A DNA stretch of 55,576 nt from Psychrobacter sp. APC 3426 (lineage in GTDB: Bacteria; Pseudomonadota; Gammaproteobacteria; Pseudomonadales; Moraxellaceae). The position numbers and the translations under genes are program-made. Where the stretch lies: positions 1 through 55,576 of the forward strand of contig NZ_JASDCF010000022.1 in assembly GCF_030408035.1 (NCBI RefSeq), written 5' to 3'. Under the pieces are notes generated by a model. That model saw only the letters and a list, made by a program, of their open reading frames with translations, did not search any database and was not told the origin of the DNA. Shown piece by piece: positions 19,401 to 28,120 of the stretch (position 1 is its first letter; each line of letters starts with the position of its first letter).

Positions 19401-22400
19401 GCACGAGGTTCAATTGCCAATAAAACAACTGTGCCAAGGCACGTACTTGCGAGGTATAAATCAGTAGCCCTGCTTCACGCAATGTCGGTAGTATTTGCAT
19501 CAATAATAGCGTGGCATCATGGTCATGAATGCCCTTGTCATAACCGAGCTGATAGCGAGGGGTGGCGTAAGCTTTGACCAATTTAGACAATGGGCTGTCA
19601 TTATCAATATCACCATTAATATCAAGGGTAATGATGGTCGCATCGTATGCTTGATATAGGCGCGTTTCAGTCAGGCCGTCTTGGCTATTTTTGGCACTTT
19701 CGATAATGCTATAAGCCAAGTACTCCGCACGGTATACCTTGTCAGATTCGGATGCGATATTCATATCCCAGTACGGCCGCAAGGCGTTTAGCTCAGCATT
19801 ATTAAGCACTTCATAATAATCTGTTCCCGTTAGATGTAAGTTCAGCACACGCTTGCCATCTGACTGTTGACGACTCAATAAGGTCAAATCAAGCGGCTGA
19901 GTATTAACTGAAAAGCGGTGCTTGCCCAGTTTGATGATTTGACCACCATCTTCAAACAAGTCTGACTTATCTTTTAGACTCTTATAGCTTTCGATTTGAA
20001 TGGCTTTTAAGCGGGCATCGATGTCATCAGCTTTGACACTAAAGCCCATCGCTTGCAACTCTTTGGCTATATTACGTACTTTTTGTACCAGTCCGTCGGC
20101 AGCAAAATACGTATTGAGCGTTTCCTCTTCCTTAAAGCCGGTGACGCCTGTGCTTTGCGTGCGTTTTTTGATACTCTCAAGCATCCGCAGCGCGCCATCG
20201 CCTAAGTTCTGCGCTTTGCGGTTGCGGGCATCGAGCAATTGCTGCTTATGATTCTCAAAAGTCTCGTAAATCTCTTCACGCTTGCTGATGATGTCGGCTA
20301 AAAATTGATCGCCACTACCGCTCTCTGGGTCCGCGAACTGGCTTTCTAACTCTTCCAACTGCACCAGCAATTTTGCCATTTGCTCGTCTGATTTCTCAGG
20401 CGTATTGGCAATGGATAAGGCATTAGCAATCGACTGACCAAATAGCTTGAACTGCGCGCCAAACTGCGCGACTGCTTCAGCCGATCCTAAATTTTTGCGC
20501 TTATGATTAAGCTTGGCTTTGCTCTGATTGAGACTCGCATAAATGGTCGATATATCATCGATAATTTGGGTACGTACCGTAGCATCAGCAACATCTAATG
20601 TGCCTAATAGCTCAGTCAACAAATCTAAGCCTTGCGCTGTCTCATCAATTTTTTCTAGTACAGGTTTTAATTCAGCATTGGTTTCTGCGGTATGTAAACG
20701 CTCACTGACATCGATCAATATACCTTCGTAACTTGAGAGTGCCTCTTCCCCGCTTAAAAACAGCACGGTTTTTTCGGCAAGCTCGCTCTCTGCTGTTGCT
20801 AGCTGAGTCTGCAACGCTTCTAATTTATCACTATCTAAATAGCGTAAATCCTCTAGGCTAACCAAACGGCCCTTTTGCCGTCTTAATGCTGACAGCTGAT
20901 CGACATAATCACTGGCAGACTCAAAGGTGGTAACGCGTATCTGCCGCAAAATCTCATTTTGCTGCGTGTCGGCATCGGCCAATGCCGTTTGGGTTTGCTT
21001 CTGGATGCTTTGTACTTTGGCGAACTCATCAATCACCAATTCAGCCGTCGCCGTCACTTCCTTAATACTACTGGCGACTTCACTCAGCTCAGGCTCAGAC
21101 AGCCAGTAATAGCTATCAAAGAGACGGCTAGTATTGTCGGCTAATTCTTCATAGAGCTTTTGTGACACGCTTTGATTGTCAATGAGGCGGGTGATGCTAT
21201 AGAGATCTGAGATGCCGCGCACCAATTCTTTATTGCCAATTTTGCCATAGAAGCTCGTGCTTTCAGGTAATTCACTGACATACTCAGGAGAGGCATAAGG
21301 GGTATGCCATATCTGCATCGGGTGAATGCGTGACGGCTCACTTTGGTCACTAAACAGCACCAAGCGCCCATTTTCTGACAGCGCCATACCATTACAATAA
21401 ATGGGGTTTGCCAATTGCTTTTTGATAAGGTTGTAGGGAAACAGACCTGTGACACCTAAAGCGACATCATAGAATAAAAACAACACATCTTCGCCATTGG
21501 GCGATACGATTTTACGTTTAAACTTTAAGTCTTTGGCACCGACATTATTGGCATCAAACAGCTTATACTCGCCCGTTTGTAAATAATAACCCCCCGGAAA
21601 TATAATGCCGTGATCCTCAGGCAGCTGCACACACGACTGTCCAATTGCGTCTAAACGCAGTACCGTTTCGGTCAAGGTGTTATAAACAAAATAGCGATAG
21701 CTGTCTTCGCGATACGGCAGTATCTTGAGCAGTATTAAACTGCCAACTTTGGCATAAGCAATCTCGGCATCGGTCAGCGACTGGGTGCGATCATTTACAG
21801 GCTCACTATAGATACCCTGCCCTGACTGGGTATTGTCCTCAATTTTAATGGTCAAATCGCCGCCGACGGTTTCTACAAATACCGTATCTAAGATATTCAT
21901 ATGCGGATACTTGCCATTAATCATCTGCTCGCGAGTGGTCTCAATCCAATCAAAATCGTAAGCAGGCGGCAACTCGATATCACGCTCGCCTCGATTGTCT
22001 ACGTAAGCAATTTGAGCCGATTCAGGTGTGCCTTGACTAAAATCTAACGCAAAACGAAAGACGCGAATATCGGTGATACGCTCGCCAATTTGAAACGCCA
22101 ATAGCAGCTTGCTGTCTTTGACTGTCAGCTGAATCAGCCGTGTTTGCTTATAATATCGATACAGCTCATTAAAGTCTTGAACAAAGGCCTCTTGATCTAA
22201 GAAGGTGTTTTTTAGATCCACTTCTTCTAGCTGATACTCTTGCTCAGTGTGTTCGCGGCTCCCATTGTTATCTGTAGCGCTTTCAGTATTTGCCGTGCTT
22301 TCACCATTATCAATATCGGCAGCACTTTCACTATTATTATCACCAACATTCTTGTTAGGAGGATCTATCAATCGATATAGCGACAACACATCTTTGATAT

Positions 22401-22719
22401 TGCTCGCGCGTTTGAGACCCATAAAGACGTTGTAGCCGAATAGCATATAATCACCGACTTGCACCATGTCTTGCGCCACACAGTTATATTCGGTGCGAAT
22501 GCGGGTGCGAGCGATGACTTGCATTTGGGTACTGCCAAACTCTTGCAAGCGCGCATTGTTCAGCTTGGCCGTTTGCTGCTCTAGACGACTGCCCTGCTCA
22601 GTAAGACGCTTTTTAATAAGCTCATAAGCATTGCCTGAGGCGACCGCTTGATCCGTTTGCTCGGATTGATTATGACTATTGGTATTATTTGGATTGGTTG
22701 CGTTTTGGGTGTCCGCCAT
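16477..22719 (-). CDS. Giant AAA+ ATPase of the flotillin-associated 'DNA repair ATPase' type
   Basis: A protein of about 2080 residues. I prefer the ATG at 22719 (MADTQNATNP), with GGACGAG 6-7 bases upstream, over a TTG ten codons earlier. After an Asn/Ser-rich tail come a beta-rich region with WD/propeller-like strands (about residues 190-550), long Gln/Glu/Leu-rich coiled-coil helices (about 560-870), and an alpha-helical middle. A AAA+ module follows: Walker A PPGYGKTTLMEYVANRL (about 1540), Walker B NVMLYLDDIQH (about 1602), sensor-1 VVMAGNPYTESGEAF (about 1651) and arginine-finger region NRADIYNLGD (about 1671). More helices end the protein. It resembles very large bacterial ATPases annotated as DNA repair ATPase (DUF3686/AAA), for which no activity is established to my knowledge. 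It lies downstream of the flotillin and YqiJ-like genes on the same strand. A MoxR-like remodelling role at a flotillin platform is inference. Confidence 0.85.
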   Translation of the reverse strand: MADTQNATNPNNTNSHNQSEQTDQAVASGNAYELIKKRLTEQGSRLEQQTAKLNNARLQEFGSTQMQVIARTRIRTEYNCVAQDMVQVGDYMLFGYNVFMGLKRASNIKDVLSLYRLIDPPNKNVGDNNSESAADIDNGESTANTESATDNNGSREHTEQEYQLEEVDLKNTFLDQEAFVQDFNELYRYYKQTRLIQLTVKDSKLLLAFQIGERITDIRVFRFALDFSQGTPESAQIAYVDNRGERDIELPPAYDFDWIETTREQMINGKYPHMNILDTVFVETVGGDLTIKIEDNTQSGQGIYSEPVNDRTQSLTDAEIAYAKVGSLILLKILPYREDSYRYFVYNTLTETVLRLDAIGQSCVQLPEDHGIIFPGGYYLQTGEYKLFDANNVGAKDLKFKRKIVSPNGEDVLFLFYDVALGVTGLFPYNLIKKQLANPIYCNGMALSENGRLVLFSDQSEPSRIHPMQIWHTPYASPEYVSELPESTSFYGKIGNKELVRGISDLYSITRLIDNQSVSQKLYEELADNTSRLFDSYYWLSEPELSEVASSIKEVTATAELVIDEFAKVQSIQKQTQTALADADTQQNEILRQIRVTTFESASDYVDQLSALRRQKGRLVSLEDLRYLDSDKLEALQTQLATAESELAEKTVLFLSGEEALSSYEGILIDVSERLHTAETNAELKPVLEKIDETAQGLDLLTELLGTLDVADATVRTQIIDDISTIYASLNQSKAKLNHKRKNLGSAEAVAQFGAQFKLFGQSIANALSIANTPEKSDEQMAKLLVQLEELESQFADPESGSGDQFLADIISKREEIYETFENHKQQLLDARNRKAQNLGDGALRMLESIKKRTQSTGVTGFKEEETLNTYFAADGLVQKVRNIAKELQAMGFSVKADDIDARLKAIQIESYKSLKDKSDLFEDGGQIIKLGKHRFSVNTQPLDLTLLSRQQSDGKRVLNLHLTGTDYYEVLNNAELNALRPYWDMNIASESDKVYRAEYLAYSIIESAKNSQDGLTETRLYQAYDATIITLDINGDIDNDSPLSKLVKAYATPRYQLGYDKGIHDHDATLLLMQILPTLREAGLLIYTSQVRALAQLFYWQLNLVQALGLDALRQFGYDNWLNESVLTRASNWTDRAATAEQLRRALGSDTAKSLLVEDMSQIMHQFVAAHNDDSIGVNKGSSVDNGASKQSKSGLDSKLGSENSDIHNANIFKPSYVQLASEYLVSVIGQASISDSGVDAKIDWQTSQQAQQLCEQLSQTLNSAAGSTQNTTSFEQLQSSISKLGFQPKSAYELLATWFHALLDKTYGDTESANVSADGTDEAGAALTEEQLAESKEKEALRKQQLESGRHYVPEAIAVLLTQLNDAQREALVQRLIDSGISFDNSATSTPSTLSFSATTSLTSLNNPLNQVQSFERSTGKVSLEIQINNLLGEHTRIHQQTLTFAVDDFLNRLHHHDTQVIPAYRRYLAMRSEILHDSKETLRLDEFMPRPLSSFVRNRLINESYLPLIGDNLAKQMGTVGEDKRTDLMGILMMISPPGYGKTTLMEYVANRLGLIFMKINCPSLGHDVTSLDPEKAPNATAREELNKINLAFEMGNNVMLYLDDIQHTHAEFLQKFISLGDGTRRIDGVWQGKTKTYDMRGKKFCVVMAGNPYTESGEAFKVPDMLANRADIYNLGDIMSGMEEVFALSYIENSLTSNTVLAPLANRDLADVHRLIKMAKTDNANLAQAQSSELTYPYSTSEVNEIIAILRHMFRVQEVILDVNQAYIASASQDDKYRVEPIFKLQGSYRNMNKMTEKLSAVMNENELNQLIDDHYLGESQLLTQGAESNLLKLGEMRGVLTDAEKERWAQIKADFLRNKAMGGEDGDTGARIVAQLVDLASGFNTISSQFETYLTKNDPEQIARLRQAGQQAQLNAQLEAQKIIADSVINNAKVVSDSIDHSFEKSVSQLVQIYKHNHNTEKAEGEYLKQNQGAQKALMMQLVDAVEQLAQKMADSLSNSLTESLLKNDENQTADSDTLDVHQQTALMATALKEALTPLTMRMDEKLAIDSSTDQSGKLIVNSLNRLNKIFDDYD

Positions 22720-22787
22720 CGTTGCTCGTCCATTTGTATTTTTGGGCAATAAGATAAATCTAAGGAAGTTTTGAATTAAATAAGCAC

Positions 22788-22840
22788 TTGGCTAATCTAA
22801 AAAAACCAGCATTGACTACTCGTTTTTTTAGATTAGCCAA
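22788..22840 (-). promoter_or_regulatory. 19-bp perfect inverted repeat ahead of the giant ATPase gene
   Basis: TTGGCTAATCTAAAAAAA (22788-22805) is the exact complement of TTTTTTTAGATTAGCCAA (22823-22840), and the next inner pair (C22806-G22822) also matches. The loop contains GACTACT, which can pair with AGTAGTC at 22853-22859. That segment can in turn pair with ACTACT at 22865-22870. Alternative folds are therefore possible in the flotillin-ATPase transcript, 70 bases before the ATPase start. It may be a terminator or attenuator, a processing site, or a small mobile palindromic element. Confidence 0.6.
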
Positions 22841-22999
22841 CTCATGGTTAATAGTAGTCATTAACTACTGCTCTGTTAAAGCGTTTAGATTGAGTTGGTT
22901 AAAGCAATCCGCCACCTAAATGACAGACTGCTTATTGATGAAAAAGTTATGGGTCAAATCTTGCTGATAATAAATCAGTCGTGTCGAATAACGATGATA

Positions 23000-25012
23000 C
23001 TAAGCCGTTTCATCATCATTCTGCTTATTCGCTTTAGTCATCACTTGACTGGCCATCATTGTATTGATGATACCGCTCAATGTGTCTGATTTACCCGCTA
23101 GGCCATCGATGGCTTTACCGATAGACAGTGACTTGGCAAAGTTATCGAAGAAGTGCGCTTCACCGCCAACAATATCGATTTTGGCTTTTTGGAGCGCAAC
23201 CGCCAAGACTTCAGCGTTTTCTTTGGCAATCTCTTTACCAGCTTCGATAGACGCCATGGCTTCTTGCAGCGCAGTCTCAAGACCCATACGGAACTCTTCG
23301 TGCTCGCGCGCTTCTTTGCTCATGCTGCCCATCGCATTGAATTTTTCGACCAGACCATCGGCTTCGGCTTGGAAATGCGCACGGGTGACTTCCGCTTTTG
23401 CCAGTCCCACTTCACGCTCCGCTTTGGCATTTGATTCGCCTTGAGCGGCGATAACTTGAGCATTTGCCAGCCCGATATCACGCTCAGCTTTGGCGTTGGA
23501 TTCGCCGCGCGCCGCGATAACTTCAGCATCAGCCATGCCTTTTTCACGCTCTGATTGCGCTTCGGCTTGACCAGTTGCTCTGATAACGTTGGCTTTGGCA
23601 ATGCCTTCTTTTTCAAGCGAGGACGCTTTGGCTTCTTGAATAGCCGCTTCGGCAAAGCCGTGTGCCGACTCTTCAGCCTTGATACCTTCCGCCATTTTAA
23701 TTTTGGCTTCCGAGTCTTTGGCTGAGGCTTCAAGATTAGCGGCAGCCAGCGTGGTAATCTCGACGGCTTTGTGCTTGGCTGAAAGCTCTTCGGCTTCGGC
23801 TTTTTTGACCTGACGTACTTTGATTTCTTCGGCGTCTGCTTCGGCTGCCAATACGCGCGTCTGTTTAGAACGCTCGGCTTCGCTCACTTCGCGGACTTCT
23901 TTGATACGCTCTTCTTCTTGCGCGACCGTTTTGTCTACCGCGATACGCTCACGAATGACATTGGCGATTTCTTTTTTCTCAAGCTCAATTGCGCGTTCAG
24001 CTTCGATACGTTGTAAGTCAACTTCACGCTCACGTGAGACGATTTCTAAATCACGAGCACGCGTGACTTTCTCTTCTTCAATCACAACCGCACGCAAGCG
24101 GTTCTGACCAGCCACTTCAATTTCACGTTGTTGGTTTTCGCGCTGAATCGCTAAGTCTTGCTCAACTGAAATAATCGCGGTTTCAGACTTTTTGCGCTCT
24201 TCTTCTTCAATTTTGCGCGTCTCAGCTGTCTCACGCGCAATGACAGAAGAGATTTCACGTTGCTGTTTGGCTTCGGCATCGGCTTGTTGACGCTCAAGCT
24301 CCAGCATTGCCTCTTTGGTCTCAACGTTTTTCTTTTTAACGGCCAACTCTTCGTCACGCTCAAGCTCGTTAGTGATGACGTTTTGGAAGGCTGTTAGCTG
24401 AGTAATCTTTTTGATACCTTCAGCATCCAAGATATTGCTTGAATCTAGTGAGGCTTTCGGCGTTTGCTCTAAATAATCAATCGCCACATCTTCTAAGACA
24501 TAGCCATTCAGATCGTTACCGATTTCTTGGACGATACTGTCACGGAACTCACTGCGATTTTCAAACAACTTAACGAAATCAATCTGCTTGCCCACAGTTT
24601 TTAGTGCTTCTGAGAACTTAGCGTTAAACAGCTCATTGACAGCGACTTTATCAGAGGCGCGCTCAACCCCAACCGATTTGGCAACCTTTAACACGTCTTC
24701 TTCGGTTTCATTGACTCGCAAATAAAATGCAACAGTAATGTCCGCACGCATATTATCCGCGCAAATCAGTCCTTCTTTACCGCGTCTATCAACCTCTAAG
24801 GTGATGAGTGAGATTCTCATCAATTCTTTTTTATTGATGATAGGCCAAACAAAGCCACCATCAAAACGTACGGCGATTTTACTCACACCATTGATAATCA
24901 GTGCTTTGCCTTGCTCAACCTTGAAGTAAAAGGCTTTGAGCATCAAAAGTGCTACCATCATAAAAACAAACGCCAGCACCACAACCACGCCGACGATAAT
25001 GAGTATGTCCAT
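23000..25012 (-). CDS. yqiK: Flotillin-like SPFH protein, YqiK type
   Basis: A membrane scaffold protein of about 670 residues. The ATG at 25012 has AAAGGA at a proper 6-base spacing; the ATG six bases upstream (25018) directly abuts that RBS. One N-terminal transmembrane segment (ILIIVGVVVVLAFVFMMVAL) precedes the SPFH domain (about residues 30-210, VEQGKALIINGVSKIAVRFD, VAFYLRVNETEEDVLKVAKS). A Glu/Ala/Arg-rich coiled coil (210-600) follows, with three tandem 22-residue repeats. The C-terminal segment is typical of flotillins. YqiK proteins oligomerise at the inner membrane and organise membrane domains. A YqiJ-like gene lies upstream and the giant ATPase gene downstream, with gaps of about 290 and 280 bases, so separate promoters within the cluster are possible. 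Confidence 0.93.
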   Translation of the reverse strand: MDILIIVGVVVVLAFVFMMVALLMLKAFYFKVEQGKALIINGVSKIAVRFDGGFVWPIINKKELMRISLITLEVDRRGKEGLICADNMRADITVAFYLRVNETEEDVLKVAKSVGVERASDKVAVNELFNAKFSEALKTVGKQIDFVKLFENRSEFRDSIVQEIGNDLNGYVLEDVAIDYLEQTPKASLDSSNILDAEGIKKITQLTAFQNVITNELERDEELAVKKKNVETKEAMLELERQQADAEAKQQREISSVIARETAETRKIEEEERKKSETAIISVEQDLAIQRENQQREIEVAGQNRLRAVVIEEEKVTRARDLEIVSREREVDLQRIEAERAIELEKKEIANVIRERIAVDKTVAQEEERIKEVREVSEAERSKQTRVLAAEADAEEIKVRQVKKAEAEELSAKHKAVEITTLAAANLEASAKDSEAKIKMAEGIKAEESAHGFAEAAIQEAKASSLEKEGIAKANVIRATGQAEAQSEREKGMADAEVIAARGESNAKAERDIGLANAQVIAAQGESNAKAEREVGLAKAEVTRAHFQAEADGLVEKFNAMGSMSKEAREHEEFRMGLETALQEAMASIEAGKEIAKENAEVLAVALQKAKIDIVGGEAHFFDNFAKSLSIGKAIDGLAGKSDTLSGIINTMMASQVMTKANKQNDDETA
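23390..23587 (-). repeat. Three 66-bp tandem repeats in the flotillin coiled coil
   Basis: The encoded units are VIRATGQAEAQSEREKGMAD plus AE, VIAARGESNAKAERDIGLAN plus AQ, and VIAAQGESNAKAEREVGLAK plus AE, each 22 residues. The last two are nearly identical. A 22-residue period suits a two-heptad-plus-hendecad helical surface, and the similarity suggests recent internal duplication. Confidence 0.8.
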
Positions 25013-25301
25013 ATCCATTCCTTTAATTAAAACATTCTATAGTCAATCCCACATAAATCAGATACGGCATTAAACGCGCTCAGCCTACTATTCGTAGGAC
25101 TTGCACTCACTTTTCTTGTATCTCAATTATATTGAATCAACCACAAGCGAATTTAAAACCGTTACGACCATTCTTAAAAATAGTTTATTTTTATCTTACT
25201 GAATCATTATTCATTAACCGTTGCCGTCTATTTACTCTGCACGTCTAATCTACGCTAACAACGAATATTAATAGCCATCACGATTACATTATTGGTGACA
25301 G

Positions 25302-25952
25302 TTACTCATCTTTGACAGAAGCGACTCGATAGGTATTGGCTTCGTCTAAATACTCTATCAATACCACTCTATCGCCTTGTCTTAGCAAATCATCATTAGT
25401 GTCTGAGCGAATTTTAAGTATCAATCCTGCGCCGCCATCGTTTAATTCTGCTTCGCCATGTTTGTCGGTCACACTCAGGGTGCGCACAACGGCGATTTTG
25501 CCAATATTGCTAGACGCATTCCGTTTGGGAATTTTAGCGATATTTTTGCGAATGGGTGAAATGATAATGCCCGTCAACCACATGGAGACGACCAATACAA
25601 AAATGAGCGCCCCTGTACCGAATAGGTAATACAAAAGACCAGAGTCGAAATATTGATGTAAAAAGCTGGTATATAGGTAGCTTAGCAGCCAACCGATTAA
25701 GCTAATCAAGCTTAGTATGATAATTAAAGGCACGCCATAAAGACCAAATTTGAGCATGAGACCGGTAAAAAAGCCAGGCGATGACAAGGGGGAGACATCA
25801 CCATCTGCCTCACCAAAATCCACGCTATCCATATCCGCCATGCCAAGTAAAGACACCAGCCAATATAGAGTCACGAACATCACAAGCCCCGTAAAAACAA
25901 TCGTGGGGTACAAACTGATTTTAGTGATAAAGACTAAAAAAGACTCTTGCAT
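25302..25952 (-). CDS. yqiJ: YqiJ-like membrane protein with C-terminal OB fold
   Basis: A 216-residue inner-membrane protein. GGAGAG precedes the ATG. Three to four hydrophobic segments (YPTIVFTGLVMFVTLYWLVS, LMLKFGLYGVPLIIILSLIS, LLYYLFGTGALIFVLVVSMW) are separated by an acidic loop (DMDSVDFGEADGDV). Residues 150-216 are a small beta barrel (IGKIAVVRTLSVTDKHGEAE, GDRVVLIEYLDEANTYRVAS) of the NfeD/YqiJ OB type. Proteins of this design pair with flotillins (YqiJ with YqiK in E. coli, NfeD with YuaG in Bacillus). It is the first gene of the flotillin-ATPase cluster. Confidence 0.9.
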   Translation of the reverse strand: MQESFLVFITKISLYPTIVFTGLVMFVTLYWLVSLLGMADMDSVDFGEADGDVSPLSSPGFFTGLMLKFGLYGVPLIIILSLISLIGWLLSYLYTSFLHQYFDSGLLYYLFGTGALIFVLVVSMWLTGIIISPIRKNIAKIPKRNASSNIGKIAVVRTLSVTDKHGEAELNDGGAGLILKIRSDTNDDLLRQGDRVVLIEYLDEANTYRVASVKDE

Positions 25953-26265
25953 AAACCGCTCTCTCCTATTACTCGCTTAATCCAACATATTAATGGCTCG
26001 GTTATACAATTTGGCAGTATGTGGTTACAATTTACTCAACTTTGCTCCACTCAGATTCGTTCTGTCAGCTTGCTTATACCAGATTTTTTACCCATAGCTT
26101 GATTATTCTATTTTGAATGACAGGCGATATGGCTATAAGCGCATTGGCTTTAACGAATTTAAGCGATGGCTAAGCCACCTCTAAAATACAGGCTATACAA
26201 TCAACTTATGTTTCTTTGTCAGTGATTATATATACATTCCATTACATAATACATAGGTTTTACTC
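25953..26265. other. Intergenic region upstream of the yqiJ cluster
   Basis: Just over 300 bases, AT-rich, between the TolB-like gene stop and the yqiJ start. It must contain the cluster promoter, but I cannot identify -35/-10 elements with confidence, and no small gene is seen. Confidence 0.35.
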
Positions 26266-27276
26266 TTACCGTCCCCAAATGGGTGAGCGTACGACGCCTC
26301 CCGTCTTACTGCCAATGGCATAGCTTGTATTACCTGTTAATGAATGAATGACCAAGCTGCCGCCATTTTGACTGCCCACTTGTGCAAGCTTGGTGGGATA
26401 GACGGCATACTGCGCGGAAGGTGACAGACGAGCGGGTTCATCAAGACCCGTTTCGGCTAGATTGATAACTTGCCCAGTAGCCAGCGTCATCACCGCCGCC
26501 TTGCGACCATTAAGGTAGGCCAAGCGTTGACCATCTAAGCTCAGTTGCGGACTGGCCGCATAGCCCGCTGTCGGTATCACGCTTGCATTGGCTGTGGCAA
26601 AACGATAGCGATAGATACTGGGGCGACCAGCGCGGACCTTATCACTGGTATAAACAAAGCTTTGCCCGTCGCTGGCGTAGCTTGGCTGCACTTCCGTACT
26701 CGGTAAGGTGGTTAGCTGTTTGGTACTACCGTCGCTTAGGCGCATCTCATAGATATCGGCATTGCCGCCGACGGTTGAGCTGTAGAGGAGTTTTTGACCA
26801 TCAGGCGAAAATGATGCTGACAAATTACTGCCCTCAGCATTTACCACCAGATTTTGGATATTGCTTTTGCGGTCATAGATATAAATCTTTGGATGCTGGC
26901 GCGGCGCTTGTTTACTATAGGCCAGCATTTGACCATTTGCTGACCACGCTGGCGCATAGATATAACCCTTGAGCTGATCAATCAATTGGCGGTCGCTACC
27001 ATCAGGGCGAATACTATAGAGTGTCGATATCTTTGCAGCGCCAAAGCCTTGCTCCTCAACATAAGCAATATACCCTTGCCGATCTATTGCTGGCATGCGG
27101 GCTGTCAGCGGATTGTTCGTCATTATATTAACAGCAGCATTGGGTGCGGTCATGTTCGGCAATGTCTGACAACCTGTTAGGACCATCCCCGTTAAAAAAG
27201 TGATAGCCGTTATGACGATTATTTTATTTAGGTGATGTACATTACTATTCGGTTTCAAAACAATCGGTTTTAACAT
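26266..27276 (-). CDS. TolB-like beta-propeller lipoprotein
   Basis: A 336-residue exported lipoprotein with a long positively charged N-region, a hydrophobic stretch (IIVITAITFLTGMV) and lipobox LTGC near residue 36. The rest is a six-bladed PD40/WD40-like propeller (PAWSANGQMLAYSKQ, ASFSPDGQKLLYSSTVGGNA, PSYASDGQSFVYTSDK, PQLSLDGQRLAYLNGRKAA). The repeats match the TolB/DPP-type propeller (SxDGxxLxYxS). No TolB N-terminal domain is present and no tol-pal genes are nearby, so it is not TolB itself. A periplasmic interaction or sensor role is inference. It is separated from the META lipoprotein gene by a terminator. Confidence 0.88.
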   Translation of the reverse strand: MLKPIVLKPNSNVHHLNKIIVITAITFLTGMVLTGCQTLPNMTAPNAAVNIMTNNPLTARMPAIDRQGYIAYVEEQGFGAAKISTLYSIRPDGSDRQLIDQLKGYIYAPAWSANGQMLAYSKQAPRQHPKIYIYDRKSNIQNLVVNAEGSNLSASFSPDGQKLLYSSTVGGNADIYEMRLSDGSTKQLTTLPSTEVQPSYASDGQSFVYTSDKVRAGRPSIYRYRFATANASVIPTAGYAASPQLSLDGQRLAYLNGRKAAVMTLATGQVINLAETGLDEPARLSPSAQYAVYPTKLAQVGSQNGGSLVIHSLTGNTSYAIGSKTGGVVRSPIWGR

Positions 27277-27430
27277 GAAATAAAGTCCAATAGGGTTTTA
27301 ATGGTGCGGTAAATATGCTTGAGTAAAAGCTAAGGTTATATAACAGCAAAGAGGATTAATCGACCCCAACAATCCATCACTACAAAAGTTGATGACCTTA
27401 GTGTAGCGCAAACGGCAGCATATTTTGGAT

Positions 27431-27460
27431 AAAAAAATGCCCCACTACATAGTGAGGCAT
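27431..27460 (-). terminator. Terminator after the META lipoprotein
   Basis: On the minus strand ATGCCTCACTA and TAGTGGGGCAT pair around a short loop (one mismatch), followed by TTTTTTTAT. It lies 48 bases beyond the stop. Confidence 0.85.
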
Positions 27461-27507
27461 ATCAAAGACAGGAATTACTGATTAAGTTGCGTCATTGAAT
27501 TGGCAAA

Positions 27508-27996
27508 TTATTTTGCGACAGCTTTAAAGTACGCCACTTGATTGGCATTACGGATAGTCAAGATAGGCACGTTATTCGCATTGTTATTGATGCTGTATTT
27601 GCCTTGTACCGTCGCCATAGTTGCTGTATCGAAGCTTGCTTGTGGCTCAGGGCATGCCATCATAGTCGACATTACATTACCTAACACCACATTGTCATTT
27701 ACGACGCTATAACTAGCGCCCATGTTATTACAAGTATTAGCAAAGGTGATACGGTTACTCGTACCGTCTTTGAAGAATTTTAGCGTTAATGGTTTGCTTG
27801 GGTCAAAAAACAATTGGCTGACTTTGTCACCATTGCTGCGTTTGGCATCGACAAGCTGCCAGTTATATGCTTGTAGTGCATCAACAGTAATTGGTTGAGT
27901 CACAGGCGCGGTCACACTAGGGGTAGTTTGACAACCTGCAGCCAATGTACCTACCGCAAGTGTCGCAGCCATCATTATTTTAGTCATGTTTTTCAT
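27508..27996 (-). CDS. META-domain (HslJ-like) lipoprotein
   Basis: 162 residues from the ATG at 27996, with AGGAG 6 bases upstream; an upstream frame extension of 13 residues lacks an RBS. The lipoprotein signal ends in the lipobox LAAGC near residue 22. The mature part is a META domain (NWQLVDAKRSNGDKV, LTLKFFKDGTSNRITFANTC, NMGASYSVVNDNVVLGNVMS, TMMACPEPQASFDTATM), with the conserved NxC and MACPxP segments of HslJ. HslJ-type proteins are envelope stress-associated; E. coli HslJ is linked to novobiocin tolerance. A three-unit palindrome array lies 125 bases upstream and could control it. Confidence 0.9.
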   Translation of the reverse strand: MKNMTKIMMAATLAVGTLAAGCQTTPSVTAPVTQPITVDALQAYNWQLVDAKRSNGDKVSQLFFDPSKPLTLKFFKDGTSNRITFANTCNNMGASYSVVNDNVVLGNVMSTMMACPEPQASFDTATMATVQGKYSINNNANNVPILTIRNANQVAYFKAVAK

Positions 27997-28066
27997 AGTA
28001 TCTCCTAAAAGGTTTAAGCAAATTTTTATAGACATGTGCGGAGCTTTATAGCGCTTGTTTGATTAT

Positions 28067-28103
28067 TTTATTCATTGACCAGCACTTTATTCATTGACCA
28101 GCA
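28067..28103. repeat. 18-bp direct repeat, two copies
   Basis: TTATTCATTGACCAGCAC occurs twice in tandem, sharing its border bases. It lies 70-110 bases upstream of the META gene start. Confidence 0.75.
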
Positions 28104-28120
28104 CATGGGCGCTATTATGC

